From assembly GCF_040689105.1 (NCBI RefSeq), contig NZ_JBFBVU010000018.1:16986-80985 (forward strand): a stretch of DNA of 64,000 nucleotides, in the 5' to 3' direction. This document shows positions 37,293 through 45,630 of this stretch, piece after piece (positions within the stretch are counted from its first letter, which is position 1; the number at the start of each line of letters is the position of its first letter). The translations under genes and the position numbers were made by a program. This stretch comes from Meridianimarinicoccus marinus. GTDB taxonomy: Bacteria; Pseudomonadota; Alphaproteobacteria; Rhodobacterales; Rhodobacteraceae. The notes beneath the pieces are model-generated. The model worked only from the letters and a program-made list of their open reading frames with translations. It had not been told where the DNA came from and made no database searches.

Positions 37293-37898
37293 TTACCTCT
37301 TGCGGCGGAAGCGGCGCGCCAGCACCAGCGCGCCAAGCCCAGTGGCAGCCAGTGGCAGCCCTGCGGGCAGCGGAATCGGCGCCGGTGCATTGCTCGGCGG
37401 CAGGCCACCGGACTTGGTGATGACGTAGCTGACGCCATTGCCGTTCTTGAAATCGGCGTTGAAGAAGTCGACCGCCACGGCCAGCGGGCCGGTGTATCCA
37501 TCCAGCGCGAAGGAGATCTTCAGCGGGGTGCTGTCGCTGATCTTGTCGTAGCTGGCCCCGAATTCCAGCGACCACCAGTCGTTCTTGTTCTTGAACGCCT
37601 CGTCCTTGATGCGCAGGTTCAGGCCGCCCCAGTTGCCCCCCACATTGGTGAAGGAGAAGTCCAGCGAGGTGGTGCCGTCTTCGAAACCGTCAAAGAACAG
37701 GAAATCGCTGTCGCCGTTGTTCTTCTGGCCGCCGATCACGGTGCCCACGTCCTTGCCGAAAACGGCGGACTGGTTGGGGTTGTTGCCAAACTCCCCCGAC
37801 ACGGCTTCATCCGCGACAACGGTGGCCGCCACAACCGGCGCGGCGCCCAGAAACAGGGCGGCAAATACTGCCAGAAATGTCCTGCGATGGAAGGTCAT
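37293..37898 (-). CDS. Secreted VPLPA-CTERM protein
   Basis: The ATG at 37898 gives 201 residues: signal peptide MTFHRRTFLAVFAALFLGAA, a beta-rich body (DFLFFDGFEDGTTSLDFSFT) and the tail APIPLPAGLPLAATGLGALV with ARRFRRKR. It is the third such protein in 4 kb. Function unknown; likely exosortase substrate. Confidence 0.85.
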   Translation of the reverse strand: MTFHRRTFLAVFAALFLGAAPVVAATVVADEAVSGEFGNNPNQSAVFGKDVGTVIGGQKNNGDSDFLFFDGFEDGTTSLDFSFTNVGGNWGGLNLRIKDEAFKNKNDWWSLEFGASYDKISDSTPLKISFALDGYTGPLAVAVDFFNADFKNGNGVSYVITKSGGLPPSNAPAPIPLPAGLPLAATGLGALVLARRFRRKR

Positions 37899-38049
37899 CT
37901 GTCTATCCTCACTCTCACCTTGGATATGGCCCCGGGCGATCCTGCGCACAATGGAGTGAAGGATAGAATAACGTGCCGTGACGCAACGTTACGTGCACGT
38001 CAAGCAGGACTGCGGGCCAATCCGACGCCGGGCCGGCCCGCAGTAGGGA

Positions 38050-39105
38050 TTATTGCAGGTCGGCGCTGCGCGCGGCGTCCAGTTCCGCCTCGGCCTCGGC
38101 CACCGCCTCGGTCAGGGCGGTGAAGATCGGCTCGCCGCGATCCACGTTCTGCTTGAACCATTCGTAGACCGGTGCGGCGGCTTCCTTGAACGCGGCCTTT
38201 TCCTCGGGCGTCGGCACGTAAAGGTCACCACCACCGGCAACGAATTCCTCATAGGCGGCGATGGATTTTCGCTTGGGCGAGGCAAAGGTGGCCTGTTGCA
38301 GCGCATAGAACCCATCGACCACGACGCGGCGCAGGCCTTCCGGCATCTCCATGAAGCGGGCGTTGTTCATCCACCACAGGGCGCCCATGTAGGCGTGGCC
38401 GTCCAGCGTGACGTATTGCAGCCCGGCATCGGGAAATTTCATGCCCATGATGTCGGTGATGCCGTTCTTGGAGCCTTCGACGACGCCGGTCTGGAACGAG
38501 GTGAACAGTTCGGGCCACGGGATCGGGGTCGGCGAGGCGCCAAGCGCGCGCACCAGTTCCTGCGGCAGGTCGGCGACCACGGTGCGGATCTTCAGCCCTT
38601 CCATGTCGGCCGGGGTCTGCACGCGCCGCTTGGTGTTGGCGAAGTTGCGCCAGCCGCCGGTGTTGCCGATGGTCATCAGGCGGATGGTGCCGCCGGAATC
38701 CTCAAGCGCCATATTGCGCATGGTGCGGGTGAAGTCGCCCTGCAGCACGGCTTCGGCGATGCGGTCGTCGGCCATCAGATAGGGCAGATCCAGCACTTGC
38801 ACATAGGGGAAGATCCCCGCCGCCCCGCCCGAGGTCGAGATATAGATGTCGATCGAGCCATCGGCGATGCCCTGCAGGCACTCCGCCCCGTTTGAGCACA
38901 GCTGCGTGCCCATGAACAATTCGACCTCGATGGCGCCGTTCGAGGCCGCCTCGACGAAGTTCTTGAAGACGATCAGGCCGTCGTAATCCTCGTCGGCCTC
39001 GTTGGCGTTGGCGGTGGCGCGCAGCGTGTAATCCGCCGCCATGGCCGCCATCGGCGTGACCGCAAGGGCCGCGGCCAGAAGCGGTTTGGTTAGGTTCTTG
39101 AGCAT
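38050..39105 (-). CDS. TRAP transporter solute-binding protein (DctP/TAXI-like DctP type)
   Basis: 351 residues with a signal peptide (MLKNLTKPLLAAALAVTPMA). DctP-type body: GTQLCSNGAECLQGIADGSI, a GLKIRTVVADLPQELVRALG segment with the conserved Arg that usually contacts a substrate carboxylate or other anion, and FQTGVVEGSKNGITDIMGMK. Last gene of the minus-strand unit carrying the monooxygenase system. An anionic substrate is expected; the context suggests sulfoquinovose or a related sulfonate. Confidence 0.9.
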   Translation of the reverse strand: MLKNLTKPLLAAALAVTPMAAMAADYTLRATANANEADEDYDGLIVFKNFVEAASNGAIEVELFMGTQLCSNGAECLQGIADGSIDIYISTSGGAAGIFPYVQVLDLPYLMADDRIAEAVLQGDFTRTMRNMALEDSGGTIRLMTIGNTGGWRNFANTKRRVQTPADMEGLKIRTVVADLPQELVRALGASPTPIPWPELFTSFQTGVVEGSKNGITDIMGMKFPDAGLQYVTLDGHAYMGALWWMNNARFMEMPEGLRRVVVDGFYALQQATFASPKRKSIAAYEEFVAGGGDLYVPTPEEKAAFKEAAAPVYEWFKQNVDRGEPIFTALTEAVAEAEAELDAARSADLQ

Positions 39106-39134
39106 GTCTCTCTCCCTGTAGTTGTTTTGTTTGC

Positions 39135-40427
39135 TCAGTTCACGAAGCCCGCGAGGCGGGGGATGGTCATCGAGAAGGCGGGGACGAAGGTGATCAGGAA
39201 GATCACCACCACCTCGACGGCCAGAAACGGCAGGATGGCTTTGGAAATTGTCTCGACCCGTTCGCCCGACACCGACGAGGCGACGAACAGAACCAGCCCC
39301 ATGGGCGGCGTGGCCAGCCCCACCGTCAGGTTGACGCTCATGATGATGGCGAAATGCACTGGGTCAACGCCCAGATCGACGAAGATCGGGCCCAGAATCG
39401 GGCCAAGGATGATGATCGCCGGGCCCGCGTCCAGGAACATGCCGACAATGAACAGCAGCAGGTTGATCAGGAACAGCAGGACCAGCGGGTTCTGGCTGAG
39501 GCCAAGGATGAACTCGGCCAGAATCTCCGGGGCGTGGGACAGGCTGACCACGGTCTTGAAGGCCATGGCGGCGCCGACCAGCAGAAGCACCACCGCCGAG
39601 GTGGTGCCGGCCTTGGCCAGAATGTCGGGCAGATCCGCCAATTTCAGGCTGCCCATGATGAAAAAGCCGATGAGCAGGGCATATGCGACGGCGACGGTCG
39701 CGGCCTCGGTCGGGGTGAAGACGCCGCCCAGGATGCCACCCAGGATTATGACCGGGGTCATCAGCGGAAAGAAGGCGCGCAGGCTGGCGTGTCCCCGCTG
39801 CCGCCATGTGGTCTTGGCCGAGGCGATGGGAAAGTCATAACGGTCGGCCATGACCTTGACCATCAGCATCAGCCCGACCCCGACCATGATCCCCGGCACG
39901 ATGCCCGCCAGAAACAGCGCGGCCACGCTTTCGCCCATGACATAGGCATAGATGATCATGATGCCCGAGGGCGGGATGATCGGGCCGATCACCGAACTGG
40001 CGGCGGTGATGGCGGCGGCGAAACGGCGGGTATAGCCCTGGCGTTCCATCGCCGGGATCAGCATCGACCCCAGCGCCGAGGTGTCCGCCACCGCCGAACC
40101 CGACAGCCCGGCAAACAGCATCGACGACAGCACGTTCACATGCGCCAGCCCGCCGCGCAGATGCCCCATCAGGGCTTGCGCGAATTCCACCAGCCGTTCT
40201 GTGATGCCGCCGCGGTTCATCAACTCGCCCGCCAGCATGAAGAAGGGAATGGCCATCAGCGGGAAGCTGTCCATACCGTTGTAGACATTGCGATAAAGCA
40301 GGGCGATGTCGCGCTCCTGCCCGTTCAGCCACAACAGCAGTCCGGGGGCGGCCAGCAGCGCGAAGAACACCGGCAGGCCGACCATCAGGAAGATCAGGAA
40401 GACGGGCAGGAACCAGATCAGCATCAC
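39135..40427 (-). CDS. TRAP transporter large permease, DctM
   Basis: 430 residues, all membrane helices, with DctM signatures GLSGSAVADTSALGSMLIPA and GPIIPPSGIMIIYAYVMGES. Overlaps the DctQ stop by 4 bases and precedes the binding-protein gene by 30 bases. Confidence 0.93.
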   Translation of the reverse strand: MMLIWFLPVFLIFLMVGLPVFFALLAAPGLLLWLNGQERDIALLYRNVYNGMDSFPLMAIPFFMLAGELMNRGGITERLVEFAQALMGHLRGGLAHVNVLSSMLFAGLSGSAVADTSALGSMLIPAMERQGYTRRFAAAITAASSVIGPIIPPSGIMIIYAYVMGESVAALFLAGIVPGIMVGVGLMLMVKVMADRYDFPIASAKTTWRQRGHASLRAFFPLMTPVIILGGILGGVFTPTEAATVAVAYALLIGFFIMGSLKLADLPDILAKAGTTSAVVLLLVGAAMAFKTVVSLSHAPEILAEFILGLSQNPLVLLFLINLLLFIVGMFLDAGPAIIILGPILGPIFVDLGVDPVHFAIIMSVNLTVGLATPPMGLVLFVASSVSGERVETISKAILPFLAVEVVVIFLITFVPAFSMTIPRLAGFVN

Positions 40428-41080
40428 TCGGCCTCCACGACATCGTGCGGCAGCGTACGCAGTTGGTCCTCAAGGCCCAGCAAGGTCGCCAGCCCGCGCA
40501 GCAGCAATTCGACATTAACCAGTACCAGCAGGATCAGCCCGACGTAGAGCGAGGCATACATCATCGCCAGCGGCATCTTGGCCCAGCCCCAGGTCAGCGC
40601 GAAGGCGGCATCGGCCTTGGTGCACAGGGTCAGCGAAAGGTCGAGACCGGGCAGGGGCATCGCGAAACTGAAGGTAAAGGGCATCCACAGGGTCGCGCTT
40701 TTGAACAGGCAGCCCGACATGGTGTGGTTGTAGCCCAGCTGTACGCCGACGATCAGCACGATCAGCGACAGGCTGAGCAGGACCAGCGACAGCACCGCGG
40801 CCACCCGTTTCGGCAGCGCGCGTTCCACCATGTCGATGGCGACGAAACCGCCCCGGCGAAAGGCGTAGGGTGCGATCAGCCCGGTCATCCACAGCATCAG
40901 GAAGCGCGCGGCTTCGTCCGGCCAGGGCAGGGCGTTGTTCAGAACGTAGCGGAACACCACCTGGATCAGGATCACAATCACCATCAGCGCCATGGCGACC
41001 ACGGTCACGCCCTGGCCCAGCCGCCCCATGGCGGTGTTGACAATCTCGAACGGGCGCAGCAGCGCCAGCAGAATGGGCAT
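40424..41080 (-). CDS. TRAP transporter small permease, DctQ
   Basis: 218 residues with four helices (VVAMALMVIVILIQVVFRYV; WPDEAARFLMLWMTGLIAPY is the signature stretch with the conserved Glu/Ala region). Longer than most DctQ (about 170) because of a soluble insertion (MSGCLFKSATLWMPFTFSFA) before the last pair of helices. Confidence 0.9.
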   Translation of the reverse strand: MPILLALLRPFEIVNTAMGRLGQGVTVVAMALMVIVILIQVVFRYVLNNALPWPDEAARFLMLWMTGLIAPYAFRRGGFVAIDMVERALPKRVAAVLSLVLLSLSLIVLIVGVQLGYNHTMSGCLFKSATLWMPFTFSFAMPLPGLDLSLTLCTKADAAFALTWGWAKMPLAMMYASLYVGLILLVLVNVELLLRGLATLLGLEDQLRTLPHDVVEAE

Positions 41081-41140
41081 CCGCCGTGATCCTCCCTGAT
41101 CGGGCCGACGTTGCGGCCCATGGTCTCCCCTCCTGTATGC

Positions 41141-41656
41141 TCAGGAGGTGGAGAAACTTCCGAATTTGCCCTGCACGAAGAGCAGGGGCAGGCCGTGGCG
41201 CGCCGAGACACTGGTCACTTTCGACACGAGGATAATGTGATCCCCGCCATCATGGGCCGCCACGGTTTCGCAATCAAAGCGCGTCAGGCAGCCGCCCAGA
41301 CAGGGCACTCCGTTACCGTCGGGCTGCCAGTCGGTCTGCGCGAAATCAAAGCCGTCGCGGGCAAAGCGCCAGGCCAGATCCTGCTGGCCGCGTTCCAGCA
41401 CGTGGATCGCGCTGTGTCGGGCCTCGGCGAAGGCGGCGCAGCGGTCCGAAGCCTTGTCCACCGACCACAGCACAAGTGCCGGCTCCAGCGAGACGCTGGC
41501 GAAACTGTTGACGGTAATGGCGCAGGGGCCCAGGTCGGTGGTGGTGGTGATGACCGTGACGCCAGTGCCGAACGAGCCGAGCGCGGTGCGATAGGCCCGT
41601 TGCGTGTCGGGTGCGGGCTGGAATGTCTCTATCGAAATCGCGCTGCTCCCGTCCAT
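41141..41656 (-). CDS. smoA: Flavin reductase, SmoA-like
   Basis: The ATG at 41656 gives 171 residues of the HpaC-type flavin reductase family: FGTGVTVITTTTDLGPCAIT, ITVNSFASVSLEPALVLWSV and a late GHALPLL-like ARHGLPLLFVQGKFG. It supplies FMNH2 to the monooxygenase in the same unit. In Agrobacterium the equivalent enzyme SmoA serves sulfoquinovose monooxygenase SmoC. The symbol is given from gene order and partners and should be read as smoA-like. Confidence 0.8.
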   Translation of the reverse strand: MDGSSAISIETFQPAPDTQRAYRTALGSFGTGVTVITTTTDLGPCAITVNSFASVSLEPALVLWSVDKASDRCAAFAEARHSAIHVLERGQQDLAWRFARDGFDFAQTDWQPDGNGVPCLGGCLTRFDCETVAAHDGGDHIILVSKVTSVSARHGLPLLFVQGKFGSFSTS

Positions 41657-41658
41657 GC

Positions 41659-42552
41659 TCAAGGCACCTCTTGTCCCAGGGCCGCCGTGTAGAAGTCGAA
41701 CCAGTCCTCCCGCGACATCTCCACTTTGCACGCCTCGGACAATCGTGCAATCCGTGCCAGGCTGTTGGTGCCCATGACCGGAAGGATGCGGGCGGGATGC
41801 GCCAGCAGCCAGGCCACCGCCACGGCACTGGCATCGACGTCATGCTTTTCGCCGAAGGCTGCAAGTTTGTCGTGCAGGGCGCTGTTTTCGGGGGCAAACA
41901 AGGCGCCTCCCGCCAGCGGTGACCAGGCCATCGGCGCGACGCCGGCCTGCATCAGCGTGGCCAGTTCGCCATTGCGGAAAGGGTCCGAGGCCAGCAGGCT
42001 GATCTCGATCTGGTTGGTGATCAGCGTCGTGGACATGCGCGATTGCAGCAGGTTGAATTCGGCGGGCAGGAAGTTCGACACGCCCACATGCCCGACCTTG
42101 CCCGAGGCCACCATGTCATCCAGCGCGGTGCCGGTCTCGTCGGCGTTCATGAAGGGATCGGGGCGATGGATCAGCAGCAGGTCGATGCGCTCGATCTCCA
42201 TCTCGCGCAGGGAAAGGTCCACCGATTTCTCGATGTGTGCCCGCGAGGTGTCATAGTATTTCACCCGCGCATCGGAATAGCGCCCCGCCGGGGCAACGAT
42301 CCCGCATTTGGTGATGATCTGCATCTGGTCGCGCAGGGCCGGGGCGGCCCGCAGGGCGCTGCCCAAAACCGCCTCTGAGGTGTAGCCGCCATAGATGTCG
42401 GCCTGATCGAAACTGGTGATGCCCTGTGCAAGACAGGCTTCGATCTTGGCCTGCACATGGGCCGGCGAGATGTTGTCGTCATCGGCCAGCCGCCACATGC
42501 CATAGACGATGCGCGACAGGTCCAATGTCGGGGACAGGGAAACACGATCCAT
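41659..42552 (-). CDS. smoB: Aldo/keto reductase, SmoB (6-oxo-glucose reductase)-like
   Basis: 297 residues; the ATG at 42552 overlaps the monooxygenase stop by one base. It is an AKR with SRIVYGMWRL, SFDQADIYGGYTSEAVLG (catalytic Asp and Tyr), the catalytic Lys in IITKCGIVAP, LLLIHRPDP and VGVSNF. I recall the Agrobacterium SmoB with very similar openings (SRIVYGMWR, DQADIYGGYT) and the same end (EVP). SmoB reduces 6-oxo-glucose, made from sulfoquinovose by SmoC, to glucose. This is resemblance from memory, not an alignment. Confidence 0.8.
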   Translation of the reverse strand: MDRVSLSPTLDLSRIVYGMWRLADDDNISPAHVQAKIEACLAQGITSFDQADIYGGYTSEAVLGSALRAAPALRDQMQIITKCGIVAPAGRYSDARVKYYDTSRAHIEKSVDLSLREMEIERIDLLLIHRPDPFMNADETGTALDDMVASGKVGHVGVSNFLPAEFNLLQSRMSTTLITNQIEISLLASDPFRNGELATLMQAGVAPMAWSPLAGGALFAPENSALHDKLAAFGEKHDVDASAVAVAWLLAHPARILPVMGTNSLARIARLSEACKVEMSREDWFDFYTAALGQEVP

Positions 42553-43706
42553 TACTTGCGCTCTCCGGCTCCTAAAGGGGTCATCGGGGTCTTGTCCGGC
42601 ACCCGGCCATAGGCGTGCGGCAGCGAACAGGTCTTGAGATGAGGTAGAACCTTTTCCCCGAAAATCCTGCATTCTTCCAGATGCGGGTAGCCCGAGAAGA
42701 TGAAGGCGCGCATGCCCATCTTGCGATAGGCCTCGATCTCGCTCAGCACCTGATCGACGGATCCGACCAGCGCGGCACCACAGCCCGACCGGGCCCGGCC
42801 GATGCCGGTCCACAGATGCGGCTCCACATAGCCGAACTTGTCGGCCAGCGCGCGGGCGCGGGCCTGATGCGAGACCCCCAGCGAGCCGGAATCATGTGCC
42901 CGTTCGCGGATCAACTGGCCGTATTCGTCATCCAGCTTCGACACCAGGTGTTCGGCGTATTCCTTGGCTTCGGCCTCGGTGTCGCGCACGATGGTGTGGA
43001 TCCGCAGGCCATAGTCCAGCGTGCGGCCGTATTTCTCGGCCACGGCGTTGACGGCCTTCATGCGTTCGGCCAGTTGATCCTTGGGCTCCGGCCACATCAG
43101 GTAGACGTCGCAATGCTGGCCGCAGAGGTCCAGCGCGTCAGGGGAATAGCCGCCGAAATACAGAAGCGGCCCGCCGGTCTGATAGGGTTTCGCGGGGTCG
43201 GTGGTCAGCCCCTCGAAGTCATAGACCTGCCCCTTGTAGGTGATCTGGTCCTGCGTCCACGCTTGTTTCAGGATCTCCACCACCTCGCGCGAGCGCTGGT
43301 AGCGGAAGCTGCTGTCTTCTTTCTCTCCGGGAAAGTCGCTGCTGATGATGTTGACCGTCAGGCGACCCTGCAACATGTGATCCAGCGTGGCGATGGTGCG
43401 GGCCAGCATGATCGGTTGCATCTCGCCGCAACGCACGGCGGCCAGCATGTTGATGCGATCGGTGATCGGCGCGCATCCGGCCACGAAGCTGAGCGTATCC
43501 TGCCCGACCTGGTAGGACGAGGGGCACAGGATGTTGCGGAATCCCTGGGATTCGGCCTCGCGCAGGATTGCCGAGCAATGCGCGAAACTGGACCGCAGGT
43601 CGCCCTCGGGCACGCCCAGCAAGCGATAGTCGTCCGAACACAGGGCCGAGAACCACGACACCTCGGATGCATCAAGATCTGCGGATGTGACTGGCACCAC
43701 CGTCAT
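42552..43706 (-). CDS. smoC: FMNH2-dependent alkanesulfonate-type monooxygenase, SmoC-like
   Basis: 384 residues of the bacterial luciferase-like (LLM) class, SsuD group: ILCPSSYQVGQDTLSFVAG, TIATLDHMLQGRLTVNIISS, GPLLYFGGYSPDALDLCGQH and DYGLRIHTIVRDTEAEAKEY. SsuD members cleave C-S bonds of sulfonates using FMNH2 and O2. The company of an AKR and a flavin reductase matches SmoC, which turns sulfoquinovose into 6-oxo-glucose and sulfite. First gene of the minus-strand unit. Specificity for sulfoquinovose remains inference. Confidence 0.82.
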   Translation of the reverse strand: MTVVPVTSADLDASEVSWFSALCSDDYRLLGVPEGDLRSSFAHCSAILREAESQGFRNILCPSSYQVGQDTLSFVAGCAPITDRINMLAAVRCGEMQPIMLARTIATLDHMLQGRLTVNIISSDFPGEKEDSSFRYQRSREVVEILKQAWTQDQITYKGQVYDFEGLTTDPAKPYQTGGPLLYFGGYSPDALDLCGQHCDVYLMWPEPKDQLAERMKAVNAVAEKYGRTLDYGLRIHTIVRDTEAEAKEYAEHLVSKLDDEYGQLIRERAHDSGSLGVSHQARARALADKFGYVEPHLWTGIGRARSGCGAALVGSVDQVLSEIEAYRKMGMRAFIFSGYPHLEECRIFGEKVLPHLKTCSLPHAYGRVPDKTPMTPLGAGERK

Positions 43707-43787
43707 CGAATTCCCCCCGTTGTTTCCTCTTGCCTAGCATCGCGCAATTGCTGCATCAATAGTAAATCAATTCGGGAGGGGGATGGC
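43707..43787. promoter_or_regulatory. Divergent regulatory region between monooxygenase and GntR genes
   Basis: Only 81 bases. It contains the palindrome GCAATTGC (43744-43751) and the direct repeat ATCAAT-N6-ATCAAT just after it. Either is a plausible site for the GntR-type regulator encoded alongside. Both promoters must lie here. Confidence 0.4.
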
Positions 43788-44486
43788 GTGGCCGATCGTG
43801 CGGCACTGCCCAAGTATCTGCAGATTGCCGAGTTTCTGGTACGTGAAATCGCGGCCGGACGCTTGCGCGTGGGCGATCGCCTGCCGCCCGAACGGCAGAT
43901 GGCGGACGGCATGGGCATTGCCGTCGGCACCCTGCGCAAGGCGCTGGCGCGGCTGGAGGATCAGGGCGTGCTGGAGCGTCGGCAAGGGTCGGGGAACTAC
44001 ATCCTCGACACCGGACAGGGCGGCTCGATCTATGCCTTTTTCCGGCTGGAACGGCTGGATGGCGGCGGCCTGCCACAGGCCCGTGTGCTGTCTGTGGCGC
44101 GCCTGCCCAAGCCTGCCGATCTGCCGGATTTCGGCGGCTCGGACACCGGGCACCGCATCCGCCGCCTGCGTTTTCTGGACGATCGCGCGGTGGCGGCGGA
44201 AGAGATCTGGCTGGATGGCGCGATCACCGACCGGCTGGATCCGCAGGCGCTGTCTGAATCGCTCTACCTCTACTACCGGGAAACCCTCGGGCTTTGGATC
44301 ACCGCCATCGAGGATCGGATCGGCGTCGATGCCATGCCCGATTGGGGGCAGGACACTGGTTGTGGCGCGGGCGCGGTCTGCGGCCATGTCCTGCGCCAGA
44401 GCCGCACCAGTGACGGGGCGCTGCCCGAGGTCTCCCGCACCTGGTTCAACCACGACCGCGCCCGCTATGTGGCGCGCAATAGCTAG
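43788..44486 (+). CDS. GntR-family transcription regulator (HutC type)
   Basis: The GTG at 43788, with GGGAGGGGG before it, gives 232 residues. Winged-helix head: YLQIAEFLVREIAAGRLRVG, DRLPPERQMADGMGIAVGTL, RKALARLEDQGVLERRQGSG. The C-terminal UTRA-type ligand domain (RFLDDRAVAAEEIWLDG) usually binds a sugar or small acid. Divergent from the monooxygenase operon and next to the oxidoreductase, so it is likely the local regulator; SmoD of the known pathway plays that part. Confidence 0.85.
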   Translation: MADRAALPKYLQIAEFLVREIAAGRLRVGDRLPPERQMADGMGIAVGTLRKALARLEDQGVLERRQGSGNYILDTGQGGSIYAFFRLERLDGGGLPQARVLSVARLPKPADLPDFGGSDTGHRIRRLRFLDDRAVAAEEIWLDGAITDRLDPQALSESLYLYYRETLGLWITAIEDRIGVDAMPDWGQDTGCGAGAVCGHVLRQSRTSDGALPEVSRTWFNHDRARYVARNS

Positions 44487-44496
44487 GAGAGCAGGC

Positions 44497-45630
44497 ATGA
44501 CGCCAAAGCGCTATGGCATCATCGGATGCGGCATGATGGGGCAGGAGCATATCCGCAACATCGCGATTCTGGACGGTGCCGAAGTGACCGCGCTGTGCGA
44601 TCCCGATGCGGGAATGCGCGCTGCCGCGCAGGCGCTGGTACCGGGGGCCGTGGCGGTGGCCGATCTGGCGGACCTGCTGGCCCTGCCGGATCTGGATGCG
44701 CTGGTGATCGTCAGCCCCAACGACTGCCATGTGGCGCAGATGGAGCAGATCGCCGCCACGCGCCCGTTGCCGCTGCTGGTGGAAAAGCCGCTGTTCACCG
44801 ATCCCGCCGATGCGGCCCGGCTGGCGGCGCTGCACGCGCGCTATCCGGCGCCGATCTGGGTGGCGATGGAATACCGCTACATGCCGCCCATCGCGGCGCT
44901 GCTCGACAAGGTGGCCGAGGTCACCGGCGGCGTGCGGATGCTGACCATCCGCGAACATCGCTTTCCCTTTCTCGACAAGGTGGGCGGCTGGAATCGCTAC
45001 AACGCCCGCACCGGCGGCACGCTGGTCGAGAAATGCTGCCATTTCTTCGACCTGATGCGGTTGGTGGTGGGGGCAGAGCCGGTGCGGATCATGGCCTCGG
45101 GTGCGCAGGACGTGAACCACAAGGCCGAGGATGCAGCCGACGGCCCGCCGGACATCTGGGACAACGCCTATGTGATCGTGGATTTTGCCAATGGCGCGCG
45201 CGGGATGCTGGAGTTGTGCATGTTCGCGGAAGGATCCGAGTTTCAGGAAGAGATCACCGCCATCGGTCCGCTGGGCAAGATCGAGGCCAGGGTGCCGGGG
45301 CCGACCCGGTTCTGGCCTGCCGATCTTGGCCCGCCGCCGGTGTCACGGGTGATCGTGTCGCCGCGCCATCCCAAGCGGCCGCAGATGCTGGAGATACCGG
45401 TCGATGAGGCGCTGCTGGACGCGGGCGATCACAACGGCTCGACCTTCTACCAGCATCAGAAGTTCCTGCAGGTACTGCGCGGACAGGGAACGGTCGAGGT
45501 CAGCTTCGACGACGGGTTGCGCGCGGTTCTGATGGGACAGGCGGCGCAGGACTCGGCTCTGGACGGGCGGGTCGTTGTTGCGGACCTGCCCGCACAAGCG
45601 CCTCAGGTGCAGACACCGGTCTCGGCCTGA
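44497..45630 (+). CDS. Gfo/Idh/MocA-family NAD(P)-dependent oxidoreductase
   Basis: 377 residues. N-terminal Rossmann fold: YGIIGCGMMGQEHIRNIAIL, NAD motif region, VEKPLFTDP (the conserved EKP with the catalytic-dyad Lys). The C-terminal sheet has MEYRYMPPIAALLDK and GGTLVEKCCHFFDLMRLVV, where the His is in the catalytic position. Substrates are sugars or sugar acids. Placed 10 bases after the regulator, it may act on sulfoquinovose or its glycosides; the NAD-dependent sulfoquinovosidases of family GH188 share this fold. Its last 28 bases overlap the convergent thioredoxin-like gene. Confidence 0.88.
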   Translation: MTPKRYGIIGCGMMGQEHIRNIAILDGAEVTALCDPDAGMRAAAQALVPGAVAVADLADLLALPDLDALVIVSPNDCHVAQMEQIAATRPLPLLVEKPLFTDPADAARLAALHARYPAPIWVAMEYRYMPPIAALLDKVAEVTGGVRMLTIREHRFPFLDKVGGWNRYNARTGGTLVEKCCHFFDLMRLVVGAEPVRIMASGAQDVNHKAEDAADGPPDIWDNAYVIVDFANGARGMLELCMFAEGSEFQEEITAIGPLGKIEARVPGPTRFWPADLGPPPVSRVIVSPRHPKRPQMLEIPVDEALLDAGDHNGSTFYQHQKFLQVLRGQGTVEVSFDDGLRAVLMGQAAQDSALDGRVVVADLPAQAPQVQTPVSA

